Assembly (NCBI GenBank): GCA_007571305.1
Contig: RKRR01000123.1
Span: 23,466 to 87,465 of the forward strand
Source: Candidatus Poribacteria bacterium
GTDB taxonomy: Bacteria > Poribacteria > WGA-4E > WGA-3G
Direction of reading: 5' to 3'
Length of the DNA stretch: 64,000 nucleotides
Under the pieces are notes generated by a model. That model saw only the letters and a list, made by a program, of their open reading frames with translations, was not told the origin of the DNA and ran no database searches. This document shows, one piece after another, positions 41,616-50,702 of the stretch (positions within the stretch are counted from its first letter, which is position 1; each line of letters begins with the position of its first letter). The position numbers were made by a program, and so were the translations under genes.

Positions 41616-43184
41616 ATGTTGAAATACCTGTTAAAGAACAAACCTTTTATGGGTACCCTGATCTTCTGTCTTCTGATAGTTGTCGGTAGCAGCCTCTACC
41701 TCTCCCACGTCAAACGCCAAACCGCAGAAGACCTCGCCCACACCCGAGAACTCCGGAAGCAATGGGAGGAAACCCAACAACAACAGCAGACGCAAACGCA
41801 AGCACCTGTCGAGGATACCTCACAAGGCGGACACACACACGCTGATGGCACGTGGCACCCCGGACCGCACGATCAGGGTTCCCATCAAGCAACACCCTCG
41901 AGACAAACGATCCGTCCTCAGATGGTTTCCCCGATTCGTGTCTCCGGTCAATCGTCGAAAGACACTGGCGAATGGAAGGTGCTCTGGCCCCCGCCGATCC
42001 CTGGGCTAGGACAGCACTCGCCTGTGACGCTAAAACCCATCCCTGAGGCTTTCATTCGTGCCTATTTGGTTATGAGTGATGATTTGGATAGTAGCGACCT
42101 CTCTCCGGAGGAAAAAGAGAGAACCAGGCTTGGGTTTTATGCGGACTACTGGGGCGTAGATCCCGATGATCCCGAAGCATTGGTCGGCACCATGCAAGAC
42201 TTCGGCAAGGCATTCCCCGAAGTCCTGAATACATTACCCCCCGAACGCGCCTATGAGGTCGCCAGAGAATTCGACAGATCACCGCACCTGTCTGGTAAAG
42301 CTATATCGGTAAAAACCTATGCGGAGGCGGCCCTCGCCGTGAACCCAAACAACATAAACGCAAGACACACACTTGCCAAGACGATCGCCGACTACGACGC
42401 GATCCTAAAAATAGATCCAAACAATCATCTTGCGATGTGGAAAATCGGTAATGCTATTTTTTATGATCGCCCGGAAGAAGCGATCCCGATTTTTGAAAAA
42501 GCGGTCGATCTGGGATCCACAAGTGCGTATGCCGGTCTGGGCCATGCGTACGAACGACTGGGTGACTACAAGACCGCATGGATGTATCACTACAAATTTG
42601 TAGAACAGGTAGGGTCTCATGCGCATTCGACCTCATTAAACCACATGGCAGCGATTGTCAGGGGTGAACCGGTGTGGGGTACGATCCGTCGTGCTTCGGA
42701 TACCGAAGTTGTCCCCGATGTGGGTTCGGACGGCGCGCCTTCGGGTTCTTTTGCCACTGTGAGCGACACGGAAACCCCAACTGTTGACACCGCGCCCCGG
42801 CCCGTTGACCTCGCCGGTGAGAGCGAGGATGTTGGACGTTCAGAAGCCGCGGCGGCTGCCGCGCGCGAGGCCGCCGCCGCGGCGAAAGCACAACAACAGC
42901 AAATCCAGCAGGAAATAGAAGAATTTATCCACTGGCTGGAGCAGGCACACAATGAGACCCCTGAAGCCGAAAACTTCCTCTCGCAAGAAATGAAGAAACA
43001 CCTACAGAACACAACCCCTGCTGCGTTTTCGCCGGAGCGTCTCATCCGTGCCCAAGAGACCCTGGAGAGATACGGACCCGAGGATGGGCTGCGCCGTCTG
43101 GAAACAGTCGACCCCGAGATTGCCGACCACCTCCGCCGCAATCCACCGCGGCGGGGCGCATCACCCCCGCGTCCCCGGAAGTGA
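41616..43184 (+). CDS. Membrane-anchored TPR protein with His-rich segment
   Basis: 522 residues from ATG 41616 (AAGGAGA seven bases before). One N-terminal membrane helix (FMGTLIFCLLIVVGSSLYLS) is followed by a Gln-rich coil and a His-rich stretch GGHTHADGTWHPGPHDQGSHQ that could bind metal. Residues about 250-370 hold TPR units (AALAVNPNNINARHTLAKT; AILKIDPNNHLAMWKIGNAIF; IPIFEKAVDLGSTSAYAGLGHAYERLGDYKTAW). An Ala/Gln-rich coiled coil lies near 430-465, and the end is Arg/Pro-rich. Probably a periplasmic scaffold. Codon use is more GC-rich than in the genes before the ECF factor. Confidence 0.85.
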   Translation: MLKYLLKNKPFMGTLIFCLLIVVGSSLYLSHVKRQTAEDLAHTRELRKQWEETQQQQQTQTQAPVEDTSQGGHTHADGTWHPGPHDQGSHQATPSRQTIRPQMVSPIRVSGQSSKDTGEWKVLWPPPIPGLGQHSPVTLKPIPEAFIRAYLVMSDDLDSSDLSPEEKERTRLGFYADYWGVDPDDPEALVGTMQDFGKAFPEVLNTLPPERAYEVAREFDRSPHLSGKAISVKTYAEAALAVNPNNINARHTLAKTIADYDAILKIDPNNHLAMWKIGNAIFYDRPEEAIPIFEKAVDLGSTSAYAGLGHAYERLGDYKTAWMYHYKFVEQVGSHAHSTSLNHMAAIVRGEPVWGTIRRASDTEVVPDVGSDGAPSGSFATVSDTETPTVDTAPRPVDLAGESEDVGRSEAAAAAAREAAAAAKAQQQQIQQEIEEFIHWLEQAHNETPEAENFLSQEMKKHLQNTTPAAFSPERLIRAQETLERYGPEDGLRRLETVDPEIADHLRRNPPRRGASPPRPRK

Positions 43185-43227
43185 ACCGATTCTCAAGTTC
43201 CGACCTCAACAAAGGAGCAGACATTTT

Positions 43228-44334
43228 ATGAAATGCAACGCACCACTTTTTCTCCACTTTTTTCTGATTCTGGCATTGAGTCTTTACTGTGGACTCGCCG
43301 CCACACACGCAACCCCCCGGGGACCCGACAAAAGTCCATCTCAACCCGGAGACGAAACGCCCTCGCAACCGGGTATCCAAATAGAGATCCCATATATCAC
43401 GGACATCAAGCATGACGACGCGAACTGGCTTCCCGTTGCGGGTGAAACGATCACTGTGTCATTTAACCTTGTCAGTTTGGCGGGCAGCGCCACTGCGGAT
43501 GTTACTGTGACACTGCCTGAAGTGAGTAGTTTTAAGGGCATCTGTGGCAATGTGAAGGGTGATAATCCATCGGACAATGATTTTCGGTTGCTCAGTAGTT
43601 CTAACTCGGGGTGGGAAGAAAGCGGCACGGATACGCTCACGGTTGAGGTTGCTGCGAACGACTCGTCGAAGCCGATAACGACACCGTATACGATCGTTGT
43701 CGACTGTCACGACTATGCCGCCTTTGGTGTCCTCAAAGTGGAAACGACTCGTGATGGCAATAGCATCTCCGAAGCGAGCCTCCGGCTCCCGAAGGACAAC
43801 AACGAAAATGAGATTGCGGATAAGTGGGAAAACGAGAAAGGGTTTTATACCGCAGACAAAACAGAGGCGGCAAAGACCGCCCGCAAAGACGACGATCTCG
43901 GTCCGAACACGAGAAACGACCTGAAGTTCGCACCTATTGGAGATGGAATCTCTGTCTTCGACGAATACCGGGGAATGCGGTTAAAGGACGGGCAGCATCA
44001 ACGGCTGAACCCAAGCACACAAGAGATTTTCGTCTATTGGGATGACGACAACGCCACCTACATCAATAACGGTGTCGGGATGGCAACGAAACTTCCCGGC
44101 ATCGTCCCGTATCTCATAGATAATGAGGATCGGGCAGAGCCGGGATTGGATATTCTACGGTTTCAACACGAACATGATGCGTGGGGACTATGGGTATCTC
44201 GATGCCGATTTTCTGGAGCTCACAAAAACGCTTGCACCCAAGACCTTACGGTTCCCTGGCGGCACGGTGGGCAACTTCTATCATTGGGAGAGGAGCGGCT
44301 TTGTAGAGTCGGAGTTAAGTTCGACGACGAGTGA
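43228..44334 (+). pseudogene. Exported protein, 3' end broken at the glycosidase junction
   Basis: From ATG 43228 (AAAGGAG ahead) the frame gives a signal peptide (LFLHFFLILALSLYCGLAATHA), a Pro/Ser linker, a beta-rich region (ETITVSFNLVSLAGSATADVTVTLPEV) and a segment NNENEIADKWENEKG...GDGISVFDEYRG, a calcium-binding-like repeat common in large exported proteins. After about LIDNEDRAEPGLD (44150) the frame runs over the coding sequence of the GH51-like gene and encodes noise until 44334. The gene thus lost its real C-terminus by deletion or recombination. Confidence 0.65.
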
Positions 44335-45583
44335 ACGATTGAGCCAACGGAATCGTGGGAATTACGCGATGCTGAAAAAACGGCGTGCGGGTCAAATCGT
44401 GTTTGACGACTTCATGGCACTCTGTGAAAGGCTGGCGATAACGCCAGTCGTGGTTGTCAACTTGTGGACCGGTAACCCGGAGGAGTCTGCAGGGTGGGTG
44501 CAGTATGCCAAAGAGCAAGGGTATGACGTGAAATATTGGGAGCTCGGCAACGAGTATTACTTGTCGCAATACCGTGAGAAGTATCCATCTGCCTCCGCAT
44601 ACCTCCGAGAAGCCAAGGCACACGCTGCGGCGATGAAAGCGGTGGACCCATCTCTCAAGGTCTCAGTGCCTGCGTCTCCGATCGGTTTCCATCAGGCGGG
44701 GTGGACCGCAAAAGCCGATCAACGCCACTGGGATGCTGTGCTCGCCGCGGAGTCGGATTTTTTTGATGCGTACACGGTGCATGTCTACGCCTACAAAGCC
44801 GTGCGGAAAAAATCGCCCGAAGAGATGCGTGGGTATCTGATGGGGTGGATCACCGAATCGGTGCCGCAAGGGTTTGCGTATTATCAAAAATTGTTCCCCG
44901 AGAAAGAGATGTGGATCACCGAGTGGAATATTGCGAATCCGTTCAATCGTGTCGCCAACACGCAGTTGCATGCGCTGTATGCGGGCGATTTCTTCCTGAA
45001 GTTGTTATCTGTGCCTCAGGTGAAGCATGCCAACTTTCATGTGCTTGCGGGGCCTGGCAAAGGGTTCCCTGTCTTTTCGCCCGTAACGCCCGCGAACCCA
45101 AAGACGCGTTGGAAGCATGGGGGTGAACCCGATTCGGATGTCGGTAACACCATTCGGCGGGCGGTCTATCCCGTATTTCAACTTATTGGCGAAGCGTTTT
45201 CGGCATCGGAGATACAGTTTTCCGTCGCCATAGAAAACCCGCCCGCTCTTTTGGGTGCGATAGAATACGCCGACGAAACGTTGCCGGGACTAGTGGCAAG
45301 CGCGATCGGCAGCCGAGACCGCAAAACGCTTTTTGTGTTTGTGAGTAATCGGACAGGTTCAGAGCAGACACCCGAGATATTGATAAATGGCACGCCCTAT
45401 ACCGGAGATGTTGTCAATCGTTTTGTCGCCGCCGAGCGTCTGGATGCCAGCAATGGTGGGAATGCGGAGATGTCTGGGTCTGATAAAATAGAGGTACGTC
45501 TCCAAGAGTGGTCCGGTCCGGCACCGGCGTTGACACTCCCGAAAAACAGTTTCAATTGTGTTCGGCTTTCGTTGGAGGACTGA
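44123..45583 (+). CDS. GH51-like alpha-L-arabinofuranosidase, N-terminus displaced
   Basis: 486 residues in the frame from 44123. The TIM-barrel starts at FYGFNTNMMRGDYGYLDADFLEL and PKTLRFPGGTVGNFYHWE. The acid/base Glu lies in VKYWELGNEYYLSQY, and the nucleophile Glu in EMWITEWNIANPF. A C-terminal beta domain ends LPKNSFNCVRLSLED. Such enzymes release arabinose or related sugars from glycans. Homology begins almost at the frame start, and the usual signal peptide is missing, with the first 210 bp overlapping another gene out of frame. Either a start around 44123 gives a cytosolic enzyme, or the gene is a fusion partner of the upstream pseudogene by a frameshift. Confidence 0.75.
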   Translation: MRIGQSRDWIFYGFNTNMMRGDYGYLDADFLELTKTLAPKTLRFPGGTVGNFYHWERSGFVESELSSTTSERLSQRNRGNYAMLKKRRAGQIVFDDFMALCERLAITPVVVVNLWTGNPEESAGWVQYAKEQGYDVKYWELGNEYYLSQYREKYPSASAYLREAKAHAAAMKAVDPSLKVSVPASPIGFHQAGWTAKADQRHWDAVLAAESDFFDAYTVHVYAYKAVRKKSPEEMRGYLMGWITESVPQGFAYYQKLFPEKEMWITEWNIANPFNRVANTQLHALYAGDFFLKLLSVPQVKHANFHVLAGPGKGFPVFSPVTPANPKTRWKHGGEPDSDVGNTIRRAVYPVFQLIGEAFSASEIQFSVAIENPPALLGAIEYADETLPGLVASAIGSRDRKTLFVFVSNRTGSEQTPEILINGTPYTGDVVNRFVAAERLDASNGGNAEMSGSDKIEVRLQEWSGPAPALTLPKNSFNCVRLSLED

Positions 45584-45584
45584 G

Positions 45585-46067
45585 ATGCGGTTGAGTGTTT
45601 CTATTCTCCTGTTTCTGTTCTGTGTGCTTTCGTTGGACACTGCCTCGCAGCAACCTCCGGTGCCTGTCGTGACATCACCGGGGTTTCCCCATCGGCGTTC
45701 TTCGGAACCCGTAGAGAATTCCCTAAAGGCGTTCCAAGCCAGCGACTTCTACAAAACGATTATAGACAACAACCTGTTTCGTCCGTTGGGCTGGACACCG
45801 ACACACCAGAGTTTCCCTTATCGCCTCATCGGTACCCTCATCCCGACAGATGGAAACCAAACGCCCCCGAAAGCCTTTCTCCAAACAACTACCGGACAGA
45901 ACACCCGGACGCTGATCCTCGGAGAGAAAGTAGATGCCAACACCACCCTGATAGACATCCAGCCGAAAGTAGTGATTATCGAAACCGATGGGCAGCACCG
46001 CACGGTTTCGCTGGCCCCCCATACATTCCTCACCCCTAAACCGACAGCGGTTCGCCGGGGGCGGTAA
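45585..46067 (+). CDS. GspC/PilP-like periplasmic protein
   Basis: 160 residues from ATG 45585, one base after the stop of the glycosidase gene, so translation is coupled. A signal peptide or anchor (MRLSVSILLFLFCVLSLDTASQ) precedes a linker, then YKTIIDNNLFRPLGW and YRLIGTLIP...AFLQ...LILGEKVDANTTLIDIQPKVVIIETDGQ, the pattern of the homology region of type II secretion GspC and pilus PilP proteins. No other secretion genes are present; it may be a stand-alone assembly factor. Confidence 0.7.
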   Translation: MRLSVSILLFLFCVLSLDTASQQPPVPVVTSPGFPHRRSSEPVENSLKAFQASDFYKTIIDNNLFRPLGWTPTHQSFPYRLIGTLIPTDGNQTPPKAFLQTTTGQNTRTLILGEKVDANTTLIDIQPKVVIIETDGQHRTVSLAPHTFLTPKPTAVRRGR

Positions 46068-46073
46068 AACCTC

Positions 46074-46640
46074 ATGACAGATAGATTAACCGAACTTGAC
46101 GAACACGCTCTGATCCAATGCACCCAACAGGGCGATACCGAGGCGTTTTCGCCCCTTGTTTCGAAACACCACACCTGCCTCTACAAACACATTCTCCGGC
46201 GTGTTTCTGACCCTGAAACCGCCAAAGACTTGACACAAGAGACGTGGTTGAAAGCACTGCGCGCCATCAACACCTTTCGCTTTGAGTCGACATTTTCCTC
46301 GTGGCTGCATCGCATCGCTGAAAACGTCTGTATTGACCACTTTCGCAAGCAGAAGCACGATACTGAACCTTTACACGCGATAGATGAACGCAACATCATC
46401 GAGATACATCCTTCACCCTGTCAAGTGCTGCTCCACAAAGAACTTCAAGAACATCTCACGGCTGCGATCGTGGAACTCCCCCCTATCCGCAGACACGTCT
46501 TTCGTCTCTACAAAGAAAATCTTCCCATCAAAGCGATCGCACTGCGTTTGAAACGCTCCGAAGGCACCATTAAGACACACCTCCGAAACGCACGACTCCA
46601 ACTCCGCGAACGACTCACCATTTTTTTTAATGATTTTTAA
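46074..46640 (+). CDS. ECF-type RNA polymerase sigma factor
   Basis: 188 residues. Region 2: GDTEAFSPLVSKHHTCLYKHILRRVSDPETAKDLTQETWLKALRAI; linker FSSWLHRIAENVCIDHFRKQ; region 4: LPPIRRHVFRLYKENLPIKAIALRLKRSEGTIKTHLRNARLQLRERL. Starts 6 bp after the GspC-like gene, hence in the same transcript. With the ECF factor at 40652 it brackets the exported-protein block. No anti-sigma gene follows; the next gene is on the other strand. Confidence 0.92.
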   Translation: MTDRLTELDEHALIQCTQQGDTEAFSPLVSKHHTCLYKHILRRVSDPETAKDLTQETWLKALRAINTFRFESTFSSWLHRIAENVCIDHFRKQKHDTEPLHAIDERNIIEIHPSPCQVLLHKELQEHLTAAIVELPPIRRHVFRLYKENLPIKAIALRLKRSEGTIKTHLRNARLQLRERLTIFFNDF

Positions 46641-46828
46641 TTTATAGGCTTTCGCGCTTTGATCTATTACATCCGCAAAGGTTTCTGATATGTCTTCGCG
46701 TTCCCTTCGCGAAGAGAACGTAAAATTTGCATCAAGAACCCGACCATAGCCAAAATCCAACAGAAACGGTCAACAGTGTGAAGATTCGGAGTCATGTTAT
46801 TCCGGTGACGCAGAAACTGATTCCTCTA

Positions 46829-47656
46829 CTACCTGCCCTTCCCCTCTTTTAACAATTCCGCCAACCGATCAGCAAAACGGAGTTGACTGTCGTCCTCAGG
46901 GGCATAGCCTATTACCTTCCGTGCGTTGGCGATACTCCAAAACTTATGCGAATTGTCGCTGATGCCGTAGAAGATCTGGAACGGGATCCCGTTTTCATCC
47001 TCTATATTCTCGGTCTCAATACTCTTGACGAAGAGTTGAATCTGATCCCGGATGCTCAAATACGCGCCAAGTCCTCGATGCATCGCCTTCAAATCATCCG
47101 CTGAAGAATTCGCCATATCCGTCTCACGCGGTCCACCGATACGCAACTGGACGTTCTGTAATTTCTTACTGTCAACGTGCCCAGTCGCAAAGACAAAGCC
47201 GAGATGTTCATACGCCTCTTTTGCCCAACCGTAGAAATTATCGGAGAGTGGACGCATCTCCGGTGTCACCACATCCCATTTATCTGCCCAGATAAGCCGC
47301 TCGTAATAGTCTGCGGCATGATTGGAACTACAAACGACGACACGTCGGACATCGGTTTCAAGACAGGTTTGGTAGAGGTTATATGCCATCTGGACGTTGG
47401 CAAGCTCATTCTCAAAACTACCACCCTTAAAAGCACAATGGACGACCGCATCAACGCCTTCAAAATGGTGACGATATGCGTCTCGATTGGGATCGGTCAG
47501 TTCAGCAATCTGAACACCTTCGACCTCTTCTCCTTGTCGATTCGTGGTTTTCACATCTAACAGGACGAGCTCGTAACGTTGGCGAAATTCGAGGAGCATC
47601 CGTCCAGCGATATAGCCGGATGCACCAGTGATCAGGACTTTTCTACGGTTTTCCAT
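46829..47656 (-). CDS. NAD-dependent epimerase/dehydratase (extended SDR)
   Basis: 275 residues. Rossmann ITGASGYIAGRMLLEF at the N-terminus, VVHCAFKGGSFENELANVQMAYNLYQTC, and the catalytic Tyr-x3-Lys as YGWAKEAYE near residue 145. Length and motifs suit uronate dehydrogenase or a UDP-sugar epimerase relative. It is preceded by the repeated leader (47657-47685), which supports ATG 47656. Confidence 0.85.
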   Translation of the reverse strand: MENRRKVLITGASGYIAGRMLLEFRQRYELVLLDVKTTNRQGEEVEGVQIAELTDPNRDAYRHHFEGVDAVVHCAFKGGSFENELANVQMAYNLYQTCLETDVRRVVVCSSNHAADYYERLIWADKWDVVTPEMRPLSDNFYGWAKEAYEHLGFVFATGHVDSKKLQNVQLRIGGPRETDMANSSADDLKAMHRGLGAYLSIRDQIQLFVKSIETENIEDENGIPFQIFYGISDNSHKFWSIANARKVIGYAPEDDSQLRFADRLAELLKEGKGR

Positions 47657-47685
47657 TCTTTTAATTTTCCTTGTGGGTAAGTATC
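47657..47685 (-). promoter_or_regulatory. Repeated ribosome-binding leader, copy 4
   Basis: On the minus strand CTTACCCACAAGGAAAATTA then AAAGA precedes ATG 47656. Similarity with the leader at 49439 extends about 35 bp further upstream (GAAGATCTCC / GAAGATCGTC region). Confidence 0.7.
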
Positions 47686-47758
47686 GATTGCTTGAATATT
47701 GGAGATCTTCGTGTTCGAATTGCCCTTTCGTATATCTACCCTACATCACATTACGGAC

Positions 47759-49438
47759 TTACTGAATCTCCAGCTTCTCTTTACAGTGCCGAGCGAGAAT
47801 TTTCATTTCTGCGATGACTTGCGCCTCGGTTTGCATCAACTGGCTAAAGATGGAGGGGATAGGTTGCCTGCTGAAAAGCCTTTCAAAGAAACCTTGTTGG
47901 ACATGGAGCGGCACCCCGAAACGTGAAGTTCCAATACGGTCAGGATCCATCCCTAAGTATTCAATTGAGAGATAATGCGCAACCTTGTCCTGCGTAATGT
48001 TGACTTCATGGATGCTGCCGGTATTCCTTCGTCCGTAACTCACGAGATAGACCCTGCCACTCATCCTGCTGAGGATGGTATACCCACCCACATCGACTGC
48101 CTCATTCCAACATTTTTCAAACCCGTTTTTAGGGAGGCGTTCGCGAAGTTCTTCAGCGGAACGGACGACGAATTTATTCTGATAAGGCGTTTTGATGATA
48201 AGAAACTCTTCACTTTGGTCATTCAATGGCGGTTGCCCTATAAACAAATCAACGGAATCCAAAGTCCAGACGATACCATCTCGGATGCCCTTCGCCATGT
48301 TATGATGCTTCTCAACAAATTCACTGTTCAATGGATGCAGACGATAGGTACCACTCCCATTAAAGATACTACGCAATTTTCGACGATGCTCTATGACAGA
48401 AAATCGCTTTTCAGTGACCGGTATCTCTAACTGGAGCGTATATCCAGTATGTAAATCGGTGGCGAGATTCAGCTGGGATTGGCGAAGTTCAGCCAAGCGA
48501 GTCAAAGCTGTCTGGCTTTTCGACAAAACCCGCCCGATCAAGTATTGGCGACGGAGCCCAGGGATCTCCGTTGCCAGCCGTTCAAGCGTTGGGGCATCTA
48601 ACTGCTCCAACATAATTTTATGCTCCCATCGTGTCCCGCGTTCATGCATTAAAATTTGAAACTGCTGTGCGTCACCGGCAGTTCGGATATAGCCGAGTGC
48701 TGTCCATGGATCGAATGTCGCACGGTAGTTCCCGCTGGTTTCCGAATCTCCATCCGCCAATACACAATCTCGCCGTTCATACCGAGAATAGAGTCCAAAC
48801 TGAAATTCAAAGTCTTCGTAGGGTCCTAAGGCTTCACGCAAATCACGGGCAAATTCTTTCCCTCGTGCGAAACGTTTGAAAATTTGCTCGGTGTGTTTCG
48901 GTTGATTCAGTGCATCAAGGAACGTTCCAATCTGAATCCCCCCTTCCTCCAAACCTTCATCTTCATTTTTTCCAAAAACCTTGGTTTTCGTTTTAAAAGG
49001 CGGATTTCGGAGGGATACATCGCGTTGTGAAACGAGATGTAACGCCGGATCAGCTGTTACATCCTTGAGTGCAGGTGCATCCCCGAGAATTTCTGCTAAC
49101 TTGACATCATCAATCTTCTCTGTCAAGTCAATGCCGCGTTTCAGTTCAGCGAAATGGATGATGTCATCAAGACGATACTGTAGTGGTGCACTCGAAGAGA
49201 GGTTATCGTAGTTAGAGCGATGGAATCGGATGCGTGGCTTGATGCGAAAGACCGGTGTGAGACCGTAATCCTTCAGTAACACATACAGCGTGACGGTATA
49301 AGAATCGGCGTGAACCTTCTGTGCCAAGATTCCATCTGGCTTTGTGTCCTGTTCCACGATTAACCGCTCTTGAACAGACTGACTATCGTTGCCGAAAATT
49401 ATCATCCGATGTTCTTCTCTGTTATCATCAACTAACAT
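47759..49438 (-). CDS. Large protein of unknown function
   Basis: 559 residues, no signal peptide, membrane helix or recognised domain. Rich in charged residues; notable pieces are VFRIKPRIRFHRSNYDNL, RRDCVLADGDSETSGNYRATFDPWTALGYIRTAG, a helical middle (LSKSQTALTRLAELRQSQLNLA), and near the C-terminus TILSRMSGRVYLVSYGRRNTGSIHEVNITQDKVAHYLSIEYLGMDPDR. The start is fixed by the conserved leader. Upstream on the same strand is the ROK kinase; downstream is the epimerase, which has the same leader. Probably a real and conserved gene, with role unknown. Confidence 0.7.
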   Translation of the reverse strand: MLVDDNREEHRMIIFGNDSQSVQERLIVEQDTKPDGILAQKVHADSYTVTLYVLLKDYGLTPVFRIKPRIRFHRSNYDNLSSSAPLQYRLDDIIHFAELKRGIDLTEKIDDVKLAEILGDAPALKDVTADPALHLVSQRDVSLRNPPFKTKTKVFGKNEDEGLEEGGIQIGTFLDALNQPKHTEQIFKRFARGKEFARDLREALGPYEDFEFQFGLYSRYERRDCVLADGDSETSGNYRATFDPWTALGYIRTAGDAQQFQILMHERGTRWEHKIMLEQLDAPTLERLATEIPGLRRQYLIGRVLSKSQTALTRLAELRQSQLNLATDLHTGYTLQLEIPVTEKRFSVIEHRRKLRSIFNGSGTYRLHPLNSEFVEKHHNMAKGIRDGIVWTLDSVDLFIGQPPLNDQSEEFLIIKTPYQNKFVVRSAEELRERLPKNGFEKCWNEAVDVGGYTILSRMSGRVYLVSYGRRNTGSIHEVNITQDKVAHYLSIEYLGMDPDRIGTSRFGVPLHVQQGFFERLFSRQPIPSIFSQLMQTEAQVIAEMKILARHCKEKLEIQ

Positions 49439-49467
49439 TTTAATTTTCCTTGCGGATAAGTGACGGG
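49439..49467 (-). promoter_or_regulatory. Repeated ribosome-binding leader, copy 5
   Basis: On the minus strand CTTATCCGCAAGGAAAATTA then AA precedes ATG 49438, closest to the consensus of the five copies. Confidence 0.7.
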
Positions 49468-49533
49468 AATTTGAACTTTGACGATCTTCGCTTTCGAGCC
49501 GCCTGCGCTGCTGTTGCAGGCTACGTCATCTTC

Positions 49534-49646
49534 TATAGTAAAATCCGAAATAAGTTCACACTTGTAGCAGTGCCTGTTAGGCTATGCCAGTTCAGAACAG
49601 ATAACTTCACGCTATAAATGTCCAAGTCATTACGGAATCTACTATA
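49534..49646. mobile_element. MITE-like element, family 2 copy C (113 bp, both ends present)
   Basis: It begins TATAGTAAAATCCG and ends CGGAATCTACTATA, imperfect inverted termini. Inside are AAATAAGTTCACAC, GTAGCAGTGCCTGTTAGGC and GAACAGATAACTTCACGC, shared with copy B at 4405; copy C lacks a 13-bp internal block. Ends in TATA suggest insertion at TA. It lies in the 285-bp gap between the ROK and unknown genes, where I see no other signal. Confidence 0.75.
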
Positions 49647-49724
49647 AATCGTACAAATTCTCAAACCCGGCACCGACATTACCGAAAACCTGCCCATAAA
49701 CGTAGCGGAGAGCAGCGCGAAAAC

Positions 49725-50702
49725 TCAATCATTAAAAATCCTTTGCCGCGCTAAGGCTGCTGCACCAAGTATACCAGCATTATCCCCCAGTTTTGCCGGC
49801 ACAATCTGAACCCCGCTGAGCGTATTGGGTAACGCGTATTTTTCCGCGGCGGCACGGATATCGTCTAAGAACGTATCGTCCAACGCTTCAACGACACCGC
49901 CTCCCAGGACAATCATCTCTGGATTCAAGAAATTCACAATGGAACCAATGCCAATTCCAAGATACTTCGTTACTCTTTTGAAAATTTTGAGAGTCAACGC
50001 ATCGTTTGAGCGAACCGCCTTCGCCAAAACTCCACTCCGAATAGCACCAAGATCACCACCAGTGAGTTCAGAAATTATACTCTTTTTATTCTTTTTTAGA
50101 ATAGCCTTCTGGAATTCCTTTGTCATCGCCGTACGGCTGGCGAGCGCTTCCAAGCAGCCCCGTGTGCCGCAGCCACAGCGAGGGCCACCCGCTTTGACGA
50201 TGATATGTCCGATTTCACCGGCTGTTTTACTCGCACCGTGGAACAATTCACCTTGTAGAATAATTCCGCCACCAATACCAGTCCCAACAAAAATCCCAAC
50301 GATATTCTGAAAACCTTGCCCTGCACCGAACACGTGCTCACCAAGCGTTCCCACGTTCACATCATTGTCAACAAACGTCGGAAAATTGACGCGCGCTTCC
50401 AACTCTTCCTTCAGTCGAACATTCTTCCATCGGAGGTTAGGAGCGAAAATGACAACCCCGGTTGCCGGGTCAAGTGGCCCAGGCGCGCCGATTCCGACAG
50501 CCTGAATTGATTCAGCAGCAACACCTGACTTGCGAATAGCCTTTCGAATACTGTCGGCAATCCGATCGATGACAACGGATGGCCCCTTATCTGCTTTGGT
50601 TGGGACCTTGGCTGTCCCTAAGATATTACCTTCTGGACCGATAACAGCCGACAGAATCTTGGTGCCTCCCATATCTACACCGATAACATTCTTGCTCATC
50701 AT
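49725..50702 (-). CDS. ROK-family sugar kinase (glucokinase type)
   Basis: 325 residues. ATP-binding GVDMGGTKILSAVIG, FVDNDVNVGTLGEHVFGAGQG with the catalytic Asp, GIFVGTGIGGGII, and the ROK zinc signature AGEIGHIIVKAGGPRCGCGTRGCLEALAS with three Cys and His. No N-terminal HTH, so it is a kinase, not a ROK repressor. Glucose or another hexose is the likely substrate. Stand-alone gene. Confidence 0.93.
   Translation of the reverse strand: MMSKNVIGVDMGGTKILSAVIGPEGNILGTAKVPTKADKGPSVVIDRIADSIRKAIRKSGVAAESIQAVGIGAPGPLDPATGVVIFAPNLRWKNVRLKEELEARVNFPTFVDNDVNVGTLGEHVFGAGQGFQNIVGIFVGTGIGGGIILQGELFHGASKTAGEIGHIIVKAGGPRCGCGTRGCLEALASRTAMTKEFQKAILKKNKKSIISELTGGDLGAIRSGVLAKAVRSNDALTLKIFKRVTKYLGIGIGSIVNFLNPEMIVLGGGVVEALDDTFLDDIRAAAEKYALPNTLSGVQIVPAKLGDNAGILGAAALARQRIFND

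Noticed and set aside
42617..43141. Long open frame antisense to the TPR protein gene
   Set aside because: Composition-driven (Ser/Ala/Arg-rich), no ribosome site or domain; the plus-strand frame has TPR and coiled-coil features.
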